A stretch of DNA of 64,000 nt from Dipteris shenzhenensis (GCA_047967505.1 CM106539.1), one strand, 5' to 3'. Positions 35,577 through 45,212 are shown, numbered from the stretch's first letter. The notes: generated from the letters alone by a model not told the origin. A program made the numbers and translations.

Positions 35577-36432
35577 CTACGGGTAAGTCAGTGTTGCGAG
35601 ATGTGAAGGTAGGGGATCCCACAATGTAGAGCCTCTCCCATGTGGAAAACACATGAAACCACCTGAGGGGGGCCATCTGTTAAGACCATTATAAATGATG
35701 AGATCTTGCATCTTGCCGAGTTCTAATAGGGCCCGTCCATAAGATGTGAACGGTTCTCGTCTGTCAGCCCAAACTCGTAGCATACTTGCCTCCTCAAGGT
35801 CAATGTCTGGCAGTAGAGTGGAATCATCCCGGAAGTCCAGGAGTGGTGCCCGACGAGGGCCATTCCTCGTGTTGAAGTCCCCAACTAGGAGGACTTCTCC
35901 GCAGCTAGAGAAGTCAACAATGGACTGATAAAGAGCAGCAAATGGAGATGTCTTATCCTCACCTTGAATATCTCTGGCAAAGTGGGAGGTCTCAGGAGGG
36001 AAGTAGCAAACAACAATAAACAGATCCCGGTTGTCCATGTGCCGAATCCAAATTCAAATGTGCATCTCTCTGCTCCACTGAGATGGCCCCCAAAAGTGTG
36101 GATCTGTAAAGGACTGCGACTCCTCTTGATTCTCGAACCCCTCCTGTATCCCTCGTCTCATCTCTGTAGGCAGACTCCCATGTATACTTGCTGACTATTG
36201 GTAGTGGGCACTCTGGGTTTAGACGTGTCTCTGTATAAAAGACTATGTCGTGACTTGTATTGGATCCCGAGAAGCTCCCTGGTTTTGACCATAAGGCATC
36301 ATTACAGCTCCAGATGGTGCAAGATAGACTCTCGGATATTTGAGTCTCATAGACCCCACTCCCTATGTGGGAGGGGATGTGTGTGGCCGACGGGGGCCTG
36401 TAAGGAGTCGTCCATCTCATACTACTGCCCAC
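35577..36432 (-). pseudogene. LINE endonuclease domain
   Basis: Two frames overlap near 36000. The first (35992-36432) has 'DIVFYTETRL' (catalytic glutamate motif) and 'ESRGVAVLYRS'. The second (35577-36038) has 'LFIVVCYFPPE', 'GEVLLVGDFNTRNG' (the GDFN motif), 'FTSYGRALLEL' and 'GGFMCFPHGRGSTLWD'. The final ADH motif is in another frame near 35545. The order and spacing fit an apurinic-type endonuclease, and the frameshifts make it inactive. Confidence 0.85.
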
Positions 36433-36651
36433 TTCCCCTCCTTGTGGGCTTGATCCCGCTGCAACAGGAAGCGCCTCTCCTTAACCTGTAGTGGAGTGAG
36501 GTCCTCATCCATGGAGATCGTTGGCTGGTCTCGTAAGGTTGACCTACGACGTAAAGCCGAAAGTCGTGCCTAATCGTCATGGAACCGTATGATAAGGGGC
36601 TGCTCTCGGTTGGGGTCCCTCCCTACCCACCATGCTCTCTCAATCTTGTGC

Positions 36652-36974
36652 TCAGTCGTTCCTAGAGTAATGGTCACGAAGGCCGTCGCATCTGCTCTCA
36701 GTGCGTGGGATTCCACGTACTTTGATGTTGAGAGCCTTATTGGCTCTCTGCTGCTGCTCCAGGAGGGTAGCCGAAACGGTTACCCTTGTAGATTCCGGTT
36801 TGGCTACGTCGACCCATCTGGACGTCTCCTCGATGGCAGATTGCATGCTCGCAATCTGTGCCTCCACAACCAGGTGCTCCCTGGGACTCTGCGTATAGCA
36901 GTGACCTCCTGTCGGAGCTGTGAGATCTCCTGTCTGAGTCCCTGAATAAGATCAGCCTGGTCTCGGATAGCCCC
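36652..36974 (-). pseudogene. LINE ORF1-like fragment
   Basis: Reverse-strand reading shows a heptad-like coiled coil ('DLIQGLRQEISQLRQEVTAI') in one frame, and a second frame with 'MEAQIASMQSAIEETSRW' followed by 'ANKALNIKVRGIPRTES'. The last stretch resembles the start of the RRM of L1-type ORF1 proteins ('NI.V.GIPE'). ORF1 proteins bind element RNA. The two frames need a frameshift to join. Confidence 0.55.
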
Positions 36975-37124
36975 GTTTTCCATGCACGGACAAAGCATAT
37001 CGAAGCCCACTACCACTTTGTACAAGAGCACATCATTGATGATATCATGGAGCTGATGTACTGTCCAACCGCCGACGACATCTCAGACGTCTTCACAAAA
37101 GCACTCCCCAGGGAGCAAATCTAG
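36975..37124 (+). pseudogene. Copia RNase H C-terminus
   Basis: Reads VFHARTKHIEAHYHFVQEHI, then 'MELMYCPTADDISDVFTKALP', ending with TAG at 37122-37124. This is the conserved end of Ty1/copia polyproteins. It starts abruptly at the LINE junction, so the rest of pol is missing. A polypurine tract and LTR follow at the usual distance. Confidence 0.9.
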
Positions 37125-37162
37125 CATTCGACGCATGAGGATTGGCCCACTGTTGTGTCATT

Positions 37163-37171
37163 GAGAGGGGG
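37163..37171 (+). promoter_or_regulatory. Polypurine tract
   Basis: GAGAGGGGG directly before TGTTAGAAT. It is the plus-strand primer site of the Copia element. Confidence 0.7.
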
Positions 37172-37889
37172 TGTTAGAATATCACTGTCCCCATCTATGA
37201 TGAGGGGACAAGGGGGCAGGAGATAATGGGGGGATGAAGAGGTATGCAGGGCAGGATTGTGGCCTGCCAAGTGCAGACCAAGAGCCCTGTTTGAGGGCCT
37301 ATTTATAGGCCAGGCCAAGTCGCTCTGGTCAGCTGCTGGTCGGGCAAAATGGCCGACCCAATGCCTAGAAAAGGGCGCCCCATTGCCTAGAAAAGGGCGC
37401 CCCTACATGTCGGCCATGCAGTCAGGGGGACCAACCCCCTACTGGTCGGTTTTATGAGCCCTGAACAGGGCCTATATAAAGAGCAGCTCACTCCTCCATT
37501 CCCTCATCCACTAGGCTGAAGACTCTACCCATGGGCAGCGTTCTAATGAGCCCTGAACAGGGCCTATATAAAGAGCACTTCACTCTTGCATTACCTCATC
37601 CACTAGACTGAAGCTTCTACCCACGGGCAGCGTTCTTTGAGGGAGTTGTTCTCTGAGATACTCAGCGGTTTTGGACAGCACCCTTGCTGCCTACCTTGTG
37701 CTCATCTAGAGCTTGTTTATCCCACAGTCTGGAAGAATATAGTCTGAGTTCTCTCTCTCTCTCTCTCTCATGTGCTGTTCCAGCAAGGTTTCATAGTAAA
37801 TGTGTGATCATCTATCAAGAGGTTTCTGAGTGTTGTATGAGCTGAGATCGGAGAGAGGTGTGAGAGATTCTATCCTCCTATTTCCAACA
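37172..37889 (+). mobile_element. Copia 3' LTR
   Basis: A 718-bp LTR from TGTTAGAATATC to TTTCCAACA, placed right after a Copia pol end and polypurine tract. It contains a 22-bp tandem duplication (about 37357-37402, 'TTGCCTAGAAAAGGGCGCCC') and a 92-bp tandem duplication with a TATA box in each unit. A (CT)n tract lies at 37750-37769. The five bases after it are CTATT, but the 5' end of the element is not recognisable here, so the target-site duplication cannot be tested. Confidence 0.85.
37453..37636 (+). promoter_or_regulatory. Tandemly duplicated LTR core promoter
   Basis: Two 92-bp units, each starting ATGAGCCCTGAACAGGGCC, with TATATAAA at 37473-37480 and 37565-37572, and ending GGGCAGCGTTCT. 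The units differ at about 10 positions. Confidence 0.85.
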
Positions 37890-37892
37890 CTA

Positions 37893-38350
37893 TTTTACTG
37901 GATACTGAGGCTCCTTTCAGCCTATTTAGCACATCATCAATGCGAGGGATGGGAAAACGATTTTTGATGGTCATTTTGTTAAGAGCTATGTAGTCCACAC
38001 ACATTCGAAATGATCCATTGCCTTTTGAACGATCAGCAGAAGTGAACAGAATGGTGTAGTCTAATGAGTCGTTTAGAAAGTAATTCTTGTACCTGATTCA
38101 TAATCTCTTCATTCTGGGCTGCACTCACTCTATAATATGGCCGGTTTGGAGGCTCACTCCCTGGTACAAGATCGATGGTGTGATCCTTTGGGCGCGTAGT
38201 AACTCGCCTAGAATAGACTCTAAGAAACAATCCTTAAAAGACTCAAGAAATTGAAAATTTTCTTTATCCTAGGGACTCATTTCAAACTTTTGGATCACTT
38301 TCTTTATCTTTGACGAAAGTCTGGAGGCTCACTCCTTGGTACTTCAAAAA
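37893..38350 (-). pseudogene. Gypsy reverse transcriptase fragment
   Basis: The reverse-strand frame at 38033-38230 reads 'DHTIDLVPGSEPPNRPYYRV' then '[12 protein letters not shown]', the start of the Ty3/gypsy RT. After a frameshift it continues in 37893-38010 with '[20 protein letters not shown]', the next conserved block. It stops at the Copia LTR boundary, which suggests the Copia element inserted into this Gypsy copy. A partial duplication of the 'GGAGGCTCACTCC.TGGTAC' segment lies at 38145 and 38323. Confidence 0.85.
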
Positions 38351-38359
38351 AAAGAAGGT

Positions 38360-39400
38360 TTTTATAAGACTTGGTATACCAAGTTAGCTCACAGAAGACT
38401 GAAAGAATTAGAATTGTACAAGAGAGCATGAAAGCTCTGAAATTTATAGATTAAGTGGCCGGCCATGCCTTTTGACTTTCCCCCCAAAATACTAGAGATT
38501 TGCATAGGCTTTTCCTTAAAAGTGCGTGCCCAAAATCTTTGCGATCGCTTCTCTTTAAAGCTTGTCACTCAGTGTAGTAAGGTTTTCCCCTTAAAATTCA
38601 GCACACCAAGCTCCTGTCACCAATAACACAATTTCAACAGATTCCACTGTTAGAGTTTAGCCAATGCATGCATCCTTGTACTTTGGACTAATCCTAGTCT
38701 TTTGTGGGCGTCCCCACTTTGCACATAAACAAATGCAAATAATAAAATATAAATTTTCTCTAGTTCAACAAAGTCAATTCTCTTTGACCAGATAATAAAA
38801 TAGCTCTCTGTATTTCTTGTAAGAAATGCAATTCCATGACAGTTGGCTGACCTGGCCAAGCCCGTCTGATTCAATACGCTGACATCAGACCCTCCTACTT
38901 CCCCAGTCCCAGGTGGGTTGGGTCTTCTTCAGGCCCTTCTGGGCCCCTATAGAAGCCCTTTTTGGCTCTCGTTTTTGTGCCCCAAACGTAAGCCAGCTAG
39001 TCCTCTTAGCTGGGCCGCATAGGCTGCCTATCTGGCAGCCAAATCCATGGTGGATCTACTGGCCACATGGGAAGCCCTTAGGTGCATCCTTCATGCAGCC
39101 CACCTTGCTGCCTCGCATGGCAGCAAACTTGCTTCCCACACTGCCCTCGTGGCAGCCTACAGAACCTCAGATCTGCCCATATTAGCATGCTACCTCGACT
39201 TCTGCCCATGTGGCAGCCATCATGCCCTATATCTTGCAGGTGTCATGCATATTTGTCCTCATTTGGCGCACGCAGGTGGGGCATTGACCCTCATATTCCA
39301 GCGAGCACATTTGGCATGTCATCATGAATGCACGAGTAGAATTTGCAATGGAAAACAAGACAACGCTTGGACTAGGTAGGGAGTGTAGGTTGTAGAGGAA
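38360..39400. other. Possible LTR remnant
   Basis: Non-coding. About 38690-38720 resembles the reverse complement of 31925-31975 (both contain a GACTAGGATTAGTC word), so this may be a related LTR in reverse orientation. The part at 39000-39240 is rich in GGCAGCC/TGGCAGC words. No sharp ends found. Confidence 0.3.
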
Positions 39401-40250
39401 GCCGCACCTAATCGCAAGAATTCATGGTCTCATACAAATGGTTTAATGTGCACGTGTGTGTAGATTTTTGGACTTAGAACAACAAAAACTTTAAATTTGT
39501 ATGATTGGATATATTCTAGTCTTACAAAGGTATATAATGTGCACGTTTGTGTGGGATATGCCCAGAAACGTACCACGCAGGGCAGCTTATTGCAATTTAT
39601 CATTTATGACTCAATTTTATATGGAATACTACCCAAACAGTATTGGTGGCAGCGAATGGGTCCACACACATCATGTGCCCTATTTTCTACTAGAAATAAT
39701 AGATGTATGCACATGAACAGCGTAACTTAATCTACTCTTTCAGCAAGCAGTCTTCTTTAGGCTGGTCTGCATAGCTGCATTTGGCAAGTGAGGACCTCCA
39801 AGGGTCGATTATGCAGGATGGCTACCTTGTGTATATTTTACTCTCCTGCAGTATGTGTGGATGCACTATGATGGCCATGAAAAGGTATGTAGTCAGCAGC
39901 AGGAGGGATATGATACCTAGGGTTGCTTTCCATGCTCTATGCCAAAAAAATTTATTGGTTGTCACTAGTTCAAGATTTGTGCCCACACGCATGTGTACAT
40001 AAGTATGTATACAGATGCTTACATGTCTTTGCTTGTATATGTATGTCGGGGTTTCCGGCTGTGCAGAGTTAGAAAGTGCAAAATTTCCTATACTACAAGT
40101 ATCTATTAGCTGAATAGACAGCTCCTTTAAATGTTAAAAATTTTAATTAGCTCAAGAAAGAGGTGAAGACGACCTGTTTCAAAAATGATATATTGCAAGA
40201 CGCTAGCCAATGTTTTGGATCTGATAGTCTTTTGTCTGCTAACTGCACAG
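39401..40250. other. Intron sequence, 3' part
   Basis: No element called. A short segment ATTCTAGTCTTACAAAGGTA (about 39512-39531) recurs at about 43046-43065 in the 3' flank. Confidence 0.5.
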
Positions 40251-40632
40251 GAAAGGTTTATCAAAATTCTTCTCTGGCAAGTCACGTTCATTCAGCTGTT
40301 TAGCAGACGTTGCTTCGGTGAAAGATCTTGCAAAACCTGAGAATCCATATGCTAGAAAACGTAAGAATGTTTTAGCTTGCAATGGCAGCCTCGACCGACC
40401 CAGGCTTCATCCACTGCGAAATGGTGCCACTGGAATATCCAAGAAACCACTTCACAATAGCAGATACACATTAGCTTTGGCTGTGGCTATGAGTACCACA
40501 AAGGGCCTAGTTGACACAGAGGAGCAGAATTACCAAAGTATTTCAGGAAGGTGGCAAAGCAATTCAGCCCCTTCCAGATCCTTTTCCCTCTCGGATTTGC
40601 AAGGGGTGGGGCAACAATTTTCTCCCCCATGA
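40251..40632 (+). CDS. OXS3-like protein, exon 2 (residues 213-339)
   Basis: Second and last coding exon. It opens with the family signature GLSKFFSGKSRSFSCLADV (about 215-233), followed by 'DLAKPENPYARKRK' (about 238-251), whose basic end is a plausible nuclear localisation signal. The C-terminus has 'RWQSNSAPSRSFSLSDLQ' (about 313-330), also typical of the family. The stop TGA is at 40630-40632. Splicing at 29912/40251 gives a 339-residue protein with no internal stops, on the long side for this family, mainly because of the N-terminal half. The frame is clean while neighbouring transposons are broken, which supports selection. The nearest alternative reading is a recent pseudogene; nothing in the sequence suggests that. 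Confidence 0.88.
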
Positions 40633-41317
40633 ATAAGGCATCTGCGGTATTGGGATGGTGTGCCGTTAGGATAACTTATAAGGAAGATTTGTTCAAAATA
40701 CTCCATTGGTATGTAGTTGATTATGGGATACGAAGGTGTTTAGAATGAAGGCTTATAAACGGAGTGCTTCTTGGTGATCTCTGAAGGCACTCTCCTACTT
40801 CCCTGGAAATTTCAGGAAGGTGTGCTTGTTTGCACTCCAGCATTAAGGCAGTGGGCTGGATTTGTGCTAGGTATGATGAATTTTTTGCTCAGCCTGTTGC
40901 TGTATGTCATGTTCAGCAAAAGACTCTTCTGGTTCAATGGGCTGCAAGTGGTTAGGGTCACCCTCAGTACTTTATTGGGCCCAGTTGGACATGGGAAAAA
41001 CATCTCATATTGCTACATGAGATGATGTCTGTGTATATCTGCGTGCGTGTGTGTTGGTGGGTGGATTAGCATGTAGGCTTCGTAAAGACTTTTGTTTGTG
41101 TAAAGCTAGATATCATTTTCAGTAATGATGAATTGACTCTGATATTTACTTTTCTCAAGTTCCAAATGTTTGTACAGCAAGTTTTGCTGTGTTTAGTTAC
41201 AATGTTTTATTTAAAATCACAATTGTGGCTTGCGCACAGATTGCTATGCAAATTCGGAACTAGACAGCAGAAATAGCCTACCTTGGAAGACATTTAAATC
41301 TTGTTTTGGAAGGGGGT
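40633..41317 (+). other. Probable 3' UTR and downstream flank of the OXS3-like gene
   Basis: No further coding sequence. AT-rich with no canonical AATAAA close to the stop, and no polyadenylation site could be placed. Confidence 0.4.
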
Positions 41318-41333
41318 TAGGGGGGGGGGGGGG
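41318..41333. repeat. Poly(G) run
   Basis: GGGGGTTAGGGGGGGGGGGGGG. Together with similar runs at 42841-42868 and 45581-45597 it could form G-quadruplexes, and it could also be prone to sequencing error. Confidence 0.85.
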
Positions 41334-41392
41334 TATATTATGGATTGATTGATGGACTACAGAGGGCTGTCTATGTTGTGGGAACATGCATG

Positions 41393-41450
41393 CTATGTTG
41401 TGTTTTAAGAGGATGAGTTTGGGAATGTTCCTGGATTCATCTAGGTATAT
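41393..41450 (+). repeat. 58-bp segment shared with intron 1, copy 2
   Basis: Second occurrence of the 30349-30407 segment. Here it is flanked on both sides by TATGTTGTGGGAACATGCATGC (about 41372-41393 and 41449-41470), a local direct repeat absent from the intron copy. Confidence 0.9.
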
Positions 41451-41884
41451 GTTGTGGGAACATGCATGCTGGGAAGGTGTTAAATGGCAGTCTTGTCAGT
41501 TGTTCAGGTGTACTTCGCTTGAATGCCCTTGTGTGATGCATGTGTGTGCACATGCATATGCACAGCCCCTTTATAAAGCATATGCCCCTCCCCCTCCCTT
41601 CCCTTTCTCTCCCGTGCATGTTCACAAACTGTTACTAGGTCTGCTCTTCTAGGATTATATATGAGAAGCGGTCTTGCACAAATGGTTCTACATAGCTCTA
41701 TGCATATTGATGGTGTCCTCCCTCTTGCCAGTTTATTCGCAGCTGTCTAATCATGGCATGTGAGGGACTCATAGCCAACTTATTAATGTTGCTTCTCCCC
41801 CCCCTTTGCCTTCACTCAGCCCCTTGAAACACGCACGCATGCTCGCTTGCTCGTTCACTCACAGTGTCCCCCTTGCTGGCTCAG

Positions 41885-41920
41885 CGTGCGCGCGCACACA
41901 CACACACACACACACACAGA
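41885..41920. repeat. (CG)n/(CA)n microsatellite
   Basis: GCGCGCGC followed by about 14 CA units. On either side the segment 'CAGTGTCCCCCTTGCTGGCT' is duplicated (about 41862 and 41922). Confidence 0.9.
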
Positions 41921-41953
41921 CACAGTGTCCCCCTTGCTGGCTCACCTCCATAA

Positions 41954-42349
41954 GCCACATGCAATAACCAAGAGCAGTGCTTTCGAGCCCATGTGCTCTC
42001 TTATTGATTTGAAAATATAAAACTCACCACTTTACAATCACATGCAGTTGTGCACTTGTAACACACTGATACTGGGATGCACGAGTGCATGCAAACTATT
42101 GTGGAGTGTGAGCTGCCTTCATGAACTGTTGTAGTTAAAGGCTCAGCTCAGCTCACTATGCCACATGCAATAACCAAGAGCAGTGCTTTCGAGCCCACGT
42201 GCTCTCTTATTGATTTAAAAATATAAAGCTCGCACCTCTTTACAATCACATGCAATTGTGCACTTGTAACACGCTGATAATTGGATACACGTGTGCATTC
42301 AAACTATTGTGCAATTTGAGCTGCCTTCATAAACTGTTGTAGTTAAAAG
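41954..42349 (+). repeat. 206-bp tandem duplication
   Basis: GCCACATGCAATAACCAAGA through CTGTTGTAGTTAAA occurs at 41954-42159 and 42160-42349, with about 10% difference. Confidence 0.95.
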
Positions 42350-42449
42350 GATACGTGTGATCTTTTGCATACGTATTTGTATTGGGAATTGTAAGAAGTA
42401 TTTTCAAGGACTCAAATGAAAAAGTAGTCTCACAACAATTAGTGACTTT

Positions 42450-42600
42450 TATGCTCGTCATTGGTGCCTTCTTCCACCATAAAATGTGCAATTGTAATGA
42501 CTTGGAATGTAGCTTGAGAGGACTAAACCAATGGTTTAGTTTTATGCCTGTCATTGGTGCCTTCTTCTACCATAACTTGGTGTGTAGCTTGAGAGATTAG
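42450..42600 (+). repeat. Short duplicated segment
   Basis: TTTATGC.(C/T)GTCATTGGTGCCTTCTTC.ACCATAA occurs at about 42449 and 42541, each followed within 30 nt by 'TGTAGCTTGAGAG'. Confidence 0.8.
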
Positions 42601-42840
42601 CAACGTAATGGCCAGCCATTCTCTCTTTGATGTTTGATCATCCATTGTGGCAACTTCATTTTATATAACTTTGTACGACATCTTCAATATTTCTTTTTAT
42701 GCTTTCAGTGTTTGCTAGCGCCATGGTTGCAAAGGAAAGTTCAGGTTGTGCACCATACATTCTACACCTTTTTCTAGATTCTGATTCTTGTTAGTCCATT
42801 TCTTGATGTGTGGCCTTTACCTTGTTTTGTTTTAAAAGGG

Positions 42841-42868
42841 AGAGGGTGTGGGGGCGGGGGGGGGGGTT
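42841..42868. repeat. G-rich run
   Basis: GAGGGTGTGGGGGCGGGGGGGGGGGTT, a candidate G-quadruplex on the + strand. Confidence 0.8.
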
Positions 42869-42869
42869 A

Positions 42870-43384
42870 ATGTAGTATGGGAGCTGCTCTGATGATGCTT
42901 ATTTTAGTTGGTAGATGGGATCGGCCATTTCATTACCTTGTGGGGGCTGCCTACAGCATGTATTCCCGCAGACCAGGGTCGGCCCAAACAGACCCTGAAG
43001 TCGGCCAGTTTGGGTCGGCTATTTTGACAGGGTTTGATTGGACTTATTCTAGTCTTACAAAGGTATATTATTTGACGGGGTTTGATTACAACTAAATCTT
43101 TGCTTATGGTATTGATGTCTTAACTTGCTTGGGTCCACCAGACTAATTTGACAACATAGGAGTGACTTGGGGAGGGAGAGAGCAAAAGCTAAGGTTAGGA
43201 CACACAACACAATATACTAATTATATATAAGCTATTTAGGGTCAAGGCATGAGTGCCCTTTGAGCGACTTCAAAGCACTTTCAACTGTGACAATGCATAT
43301 ATACAATTATGTACAAGAGGATGGCTTTCCCTCGAGATGAAGATGGAGAGTTGAAGAAAGATTGGCCCTTATAGTTACACTTAC
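42870..43384. other. Non-coding, possible LTR trace
   Basis: The segment 42925-43040, with 'GGTCGGCCCAAACAGACC' and 'GGCCAGTTTGGGTCGGCT', resembles the GTCGGTC/GGTCGG-rich part of the Copia LTRs at 50640-50700 in composition. The similarity is too weak to call an element. Confidence 0.3.
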
Positions 43385-43683
43385 CCTCAATAAGAATGCC
43401 CTTCCTTTATGCTACGATGACTGTCTACAAATTGTACTTGGTAGTAGAGTATATGATGTGCATTGGATTGTGTGTATATAAGATTAGCAAAGTACTTATC
43501 GATTAGCTTTATTAGCTTCTAGATACTTATTTTAGAACATATAGACTCTCCTTGAGTGTATACGTTCTCTCCTTTTACTTTGAAAATGCATTCTTCTTGT
43601 TGATGCACGTGTACCTCTTCATCGACTACCCATTGAAGAGTATAAATTTCATATCTCATTGATATGCATTTCGTTTGCTATTA
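43385..43683 (+). repeat. Segment A of a mosaic duplication
   Basis: 299 bp from CCTCAATAAGAATGCCC to CATTTCGTTTGCTATTA. Nearly identical to A' at 44762-45060 with no indels (constant offset 1377). Confidence 0.95.
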
Positions 43684-43879
43684 ATTGCCAATTATACCAT
43701 TTGATGTCGTCCAATTGGTGTATTATTATCCTCACGATCTATCCCATGCTTTTGTGGAACACCATTTTTTATGCAAATCTACCATTGTATCTTTCAATAC
43801 TTGTTTATCAGTGTATGGGGGGACATATATATTGGCTCAACTTTGTTATATTCATATCTCATTGATATGCATTTCGTTT

Positions 43880-44021
43880 GATCATGCATGATCTCGCTTT
43901 GGTGTCCGGTGAAGCGCTGCGTTTGGGGCTTTGTCATGGAGGTCTGTTGTGCGGGTATTCTTTGGCGGGTTGTGCCTCTTTGGCGGTGTTTGAAGCATAG
44001 AGGGTTCAAGGTTTGGTGGCC
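43880..44021 (+). repeat. Segment B of a mosaic duplication
   Basis: 142 bp starting with the perfect palindrome GATCATGCATGATC and ending GGTTTGGTGGC(C). Nearly identical to B' at 44622-44763 (constant offset 742). It is preceded by a 27-nt word (TATCTCATTGATATGCATTT then CGTTTG) that also ends segment A. Confidence 0.95.
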
Positions 44022-44621
44022 TTCGTGGGTGTTCATGGATCTTTGGCATTTTCACTACCTGGAACTATTTCACATGTTGGTTACCTTCAATGGAGCCTAC
44101 ACTTTCTATATAAGCGTGTTACGGTGGTGTTCTGTTTTGCAAAGAGTTGCTTGGTTGTTATTGTGCGAGTTGTGTACTTTCGTTAATTAGCCACCACTAA
44201 TGGGAAGGAGGGGATTAGATTCTCATCTAGAGAAGGGGACCCTCCACAGGGAGGGGAGGGGATGAAGGTGTGGCGAAAGGAGGGAAAGGGGTATTCTATG
44301 ATTGTACAAGGAGGTTTGGTCAGGAGCTCTCCTAGTGTAACTTTGTGGTGAAGAATTGTATTGCATCTCTTTTTTGGCCTGCCCCCAATGGATACGTCCT
44401 TAGTACACGTTTGGTTGTGAATGAGAACTAGCTGCTCATTGATTTAACGGCTTCGAATGTGCCACATGGCTTCCCAAGATTTTAACGTTTCATAAAACGC
44501 TCTTGAGGTCTTTGATGGTATCTATACCGTGGCGTAGTGTCAGGGTAATCGCCGAAGCATGGCAGTCTTTGTATGTCTTGCATGGAGTGGTGTGTGGCGA
44601 TCTGAGGGGCATCTTCGATTC

Positions 44622-44763
44622 GATCATGCATGATCTCGCTTTGGTGTCCGGTGAAGCGCTGCATTTGGGGCTTCGTCCTGGAGGTCTGTCGTGCGGGTAT
44701 TCTTTGGCGGGTTGTGCCTCTTTGGCGGTGTTTGAAGCATAGAGGGTTCAAGGTTTGGTGGCC
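44622..44763 (+). repeat. Segment B'
   Basis: Second copy of B, carrying the same 14-bp palindrome. Its last two bases (CC) are the first two of A', so B' and A' are joined through a 2-nt overlap, whereas A and B are separated and in the opposite order. Confidence 0.95.
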
Positions 44764-45060
44764 TCAATAAGAATGCCCTTCCTTTATGCTACGATGACTG
44801 TCTACAAATTGTACTTGGTAGTAGAGTATATGATGTGCATTGGATTGTGTGTATATAAGATTAGCAAAGTACTTATCGAATAGCTTTATTAGCTTCTAGA
44901 TACTTATTTTAGAACATATAAACTCTCCTTGAGTGTATACGTTCTCTCCTTTTACTTTGAAAATGCATTCTTCTTGTTGATGCACGTGTACCTCTTCATC
45001 GAGTACCCATTGAAGAGTATAAATTTCATATCTCACTGATATGCATTTCGTTTGCTATTA
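44762..45060 (+). repeat. Segment A'
   Basis: Second copy of A, fused to B'. After 45060 the sequence leads at once into the tail of the reverse-strand SINE. Confidence 0.95.
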
Positions 45061-45212
45061 CCATGGATAAATTGATTTATTTGGGTTAATTAATTTATTA
45101 TAAGCTATGTCTAAGAAGAGTGCACATTATTTAAGAGGGTAAGATTCGAACCCACAATGTTGTCTTTCCCACATGTGAGCCCTACGACTAAGCTATATAG
45201 TGGAAGAGCATA
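45061..45212 (-). mobile_element. tRNA-derived SINE (reverse strand)
   Basis: On the reverse strand the head (about 45212-45139) contains TAGCTTAGTCGTAGGG (45195-45180), which fits the RNA polymerase III A box TRGCNNARYNGG, and GGTTCGAATC (45152-45143), which fits the B box GGTTCGANNCC. They lie 27 nt apart, as in tRNA genes. The body runs to about 45061 with an AT-rich tail (AATAAATTAATTAACCC). A short tail and no clean cloverleaf argue for a SINE, not a functional tRNA gene. Confidence 0.65.

Larger units (their letters stand above)
33351..36974 (-). mobile_element. LINE, family 1, reverse strand, inside the OXS3 intron
   Basis: The more complete copy of family 1. In element order: an ORF1-like coiled coil (36652-36974), endonuclease (35577-36432), RT (34075-34925) and C-terminal region (33351-33920). 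It lies antisense to the host gene. The 5' side meets a Copia pol tail abruptly at 36974/36975. Its frames carry several stops and frameshifts, and the RT active site is changed (see the RT entry). No clear target-site duplication or poly(A) tail was seen. Confidence 0.85.
29913..40250 (+). other. 10.3-kb intron of the OXS3-like gene
   Basis: GT-AG intron of 10,338 bp (donor AG|GTAAGT, acceptor CTGCACAG|GAAAGG) that splits codon 213 as AG|G. Joining the exons restores the family core motif exactly, which is strong evidence for the junction. The intron holds a possible LTR with a PBS (31512-32461), a reverse-strand LINE (33351-36974), the tail of a Copia element with its LTR (36975-37889) and a Gypsy RT fragment (37893-38350). 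If the intron is retained, translation stops at once, because the donor itself supplies TAA (AGG TAA). Confidence 0.85.

Noticed and set aside
39047-39379. 110-codon frame with Cys/His residues
   Set aside because: Two overlapping frames are open because of GGCAGCC-rich sequence. The cysteines do not form a known knuckle, and the stretch lies in a probable LTR remnant.
45139-45212. Functional tRNA gene on the reverse strand
   Set aside because: A and B boxes are present, but acceptor and anticodon stems do not pair well and an AT-rich tail follows. A SINE fits better.
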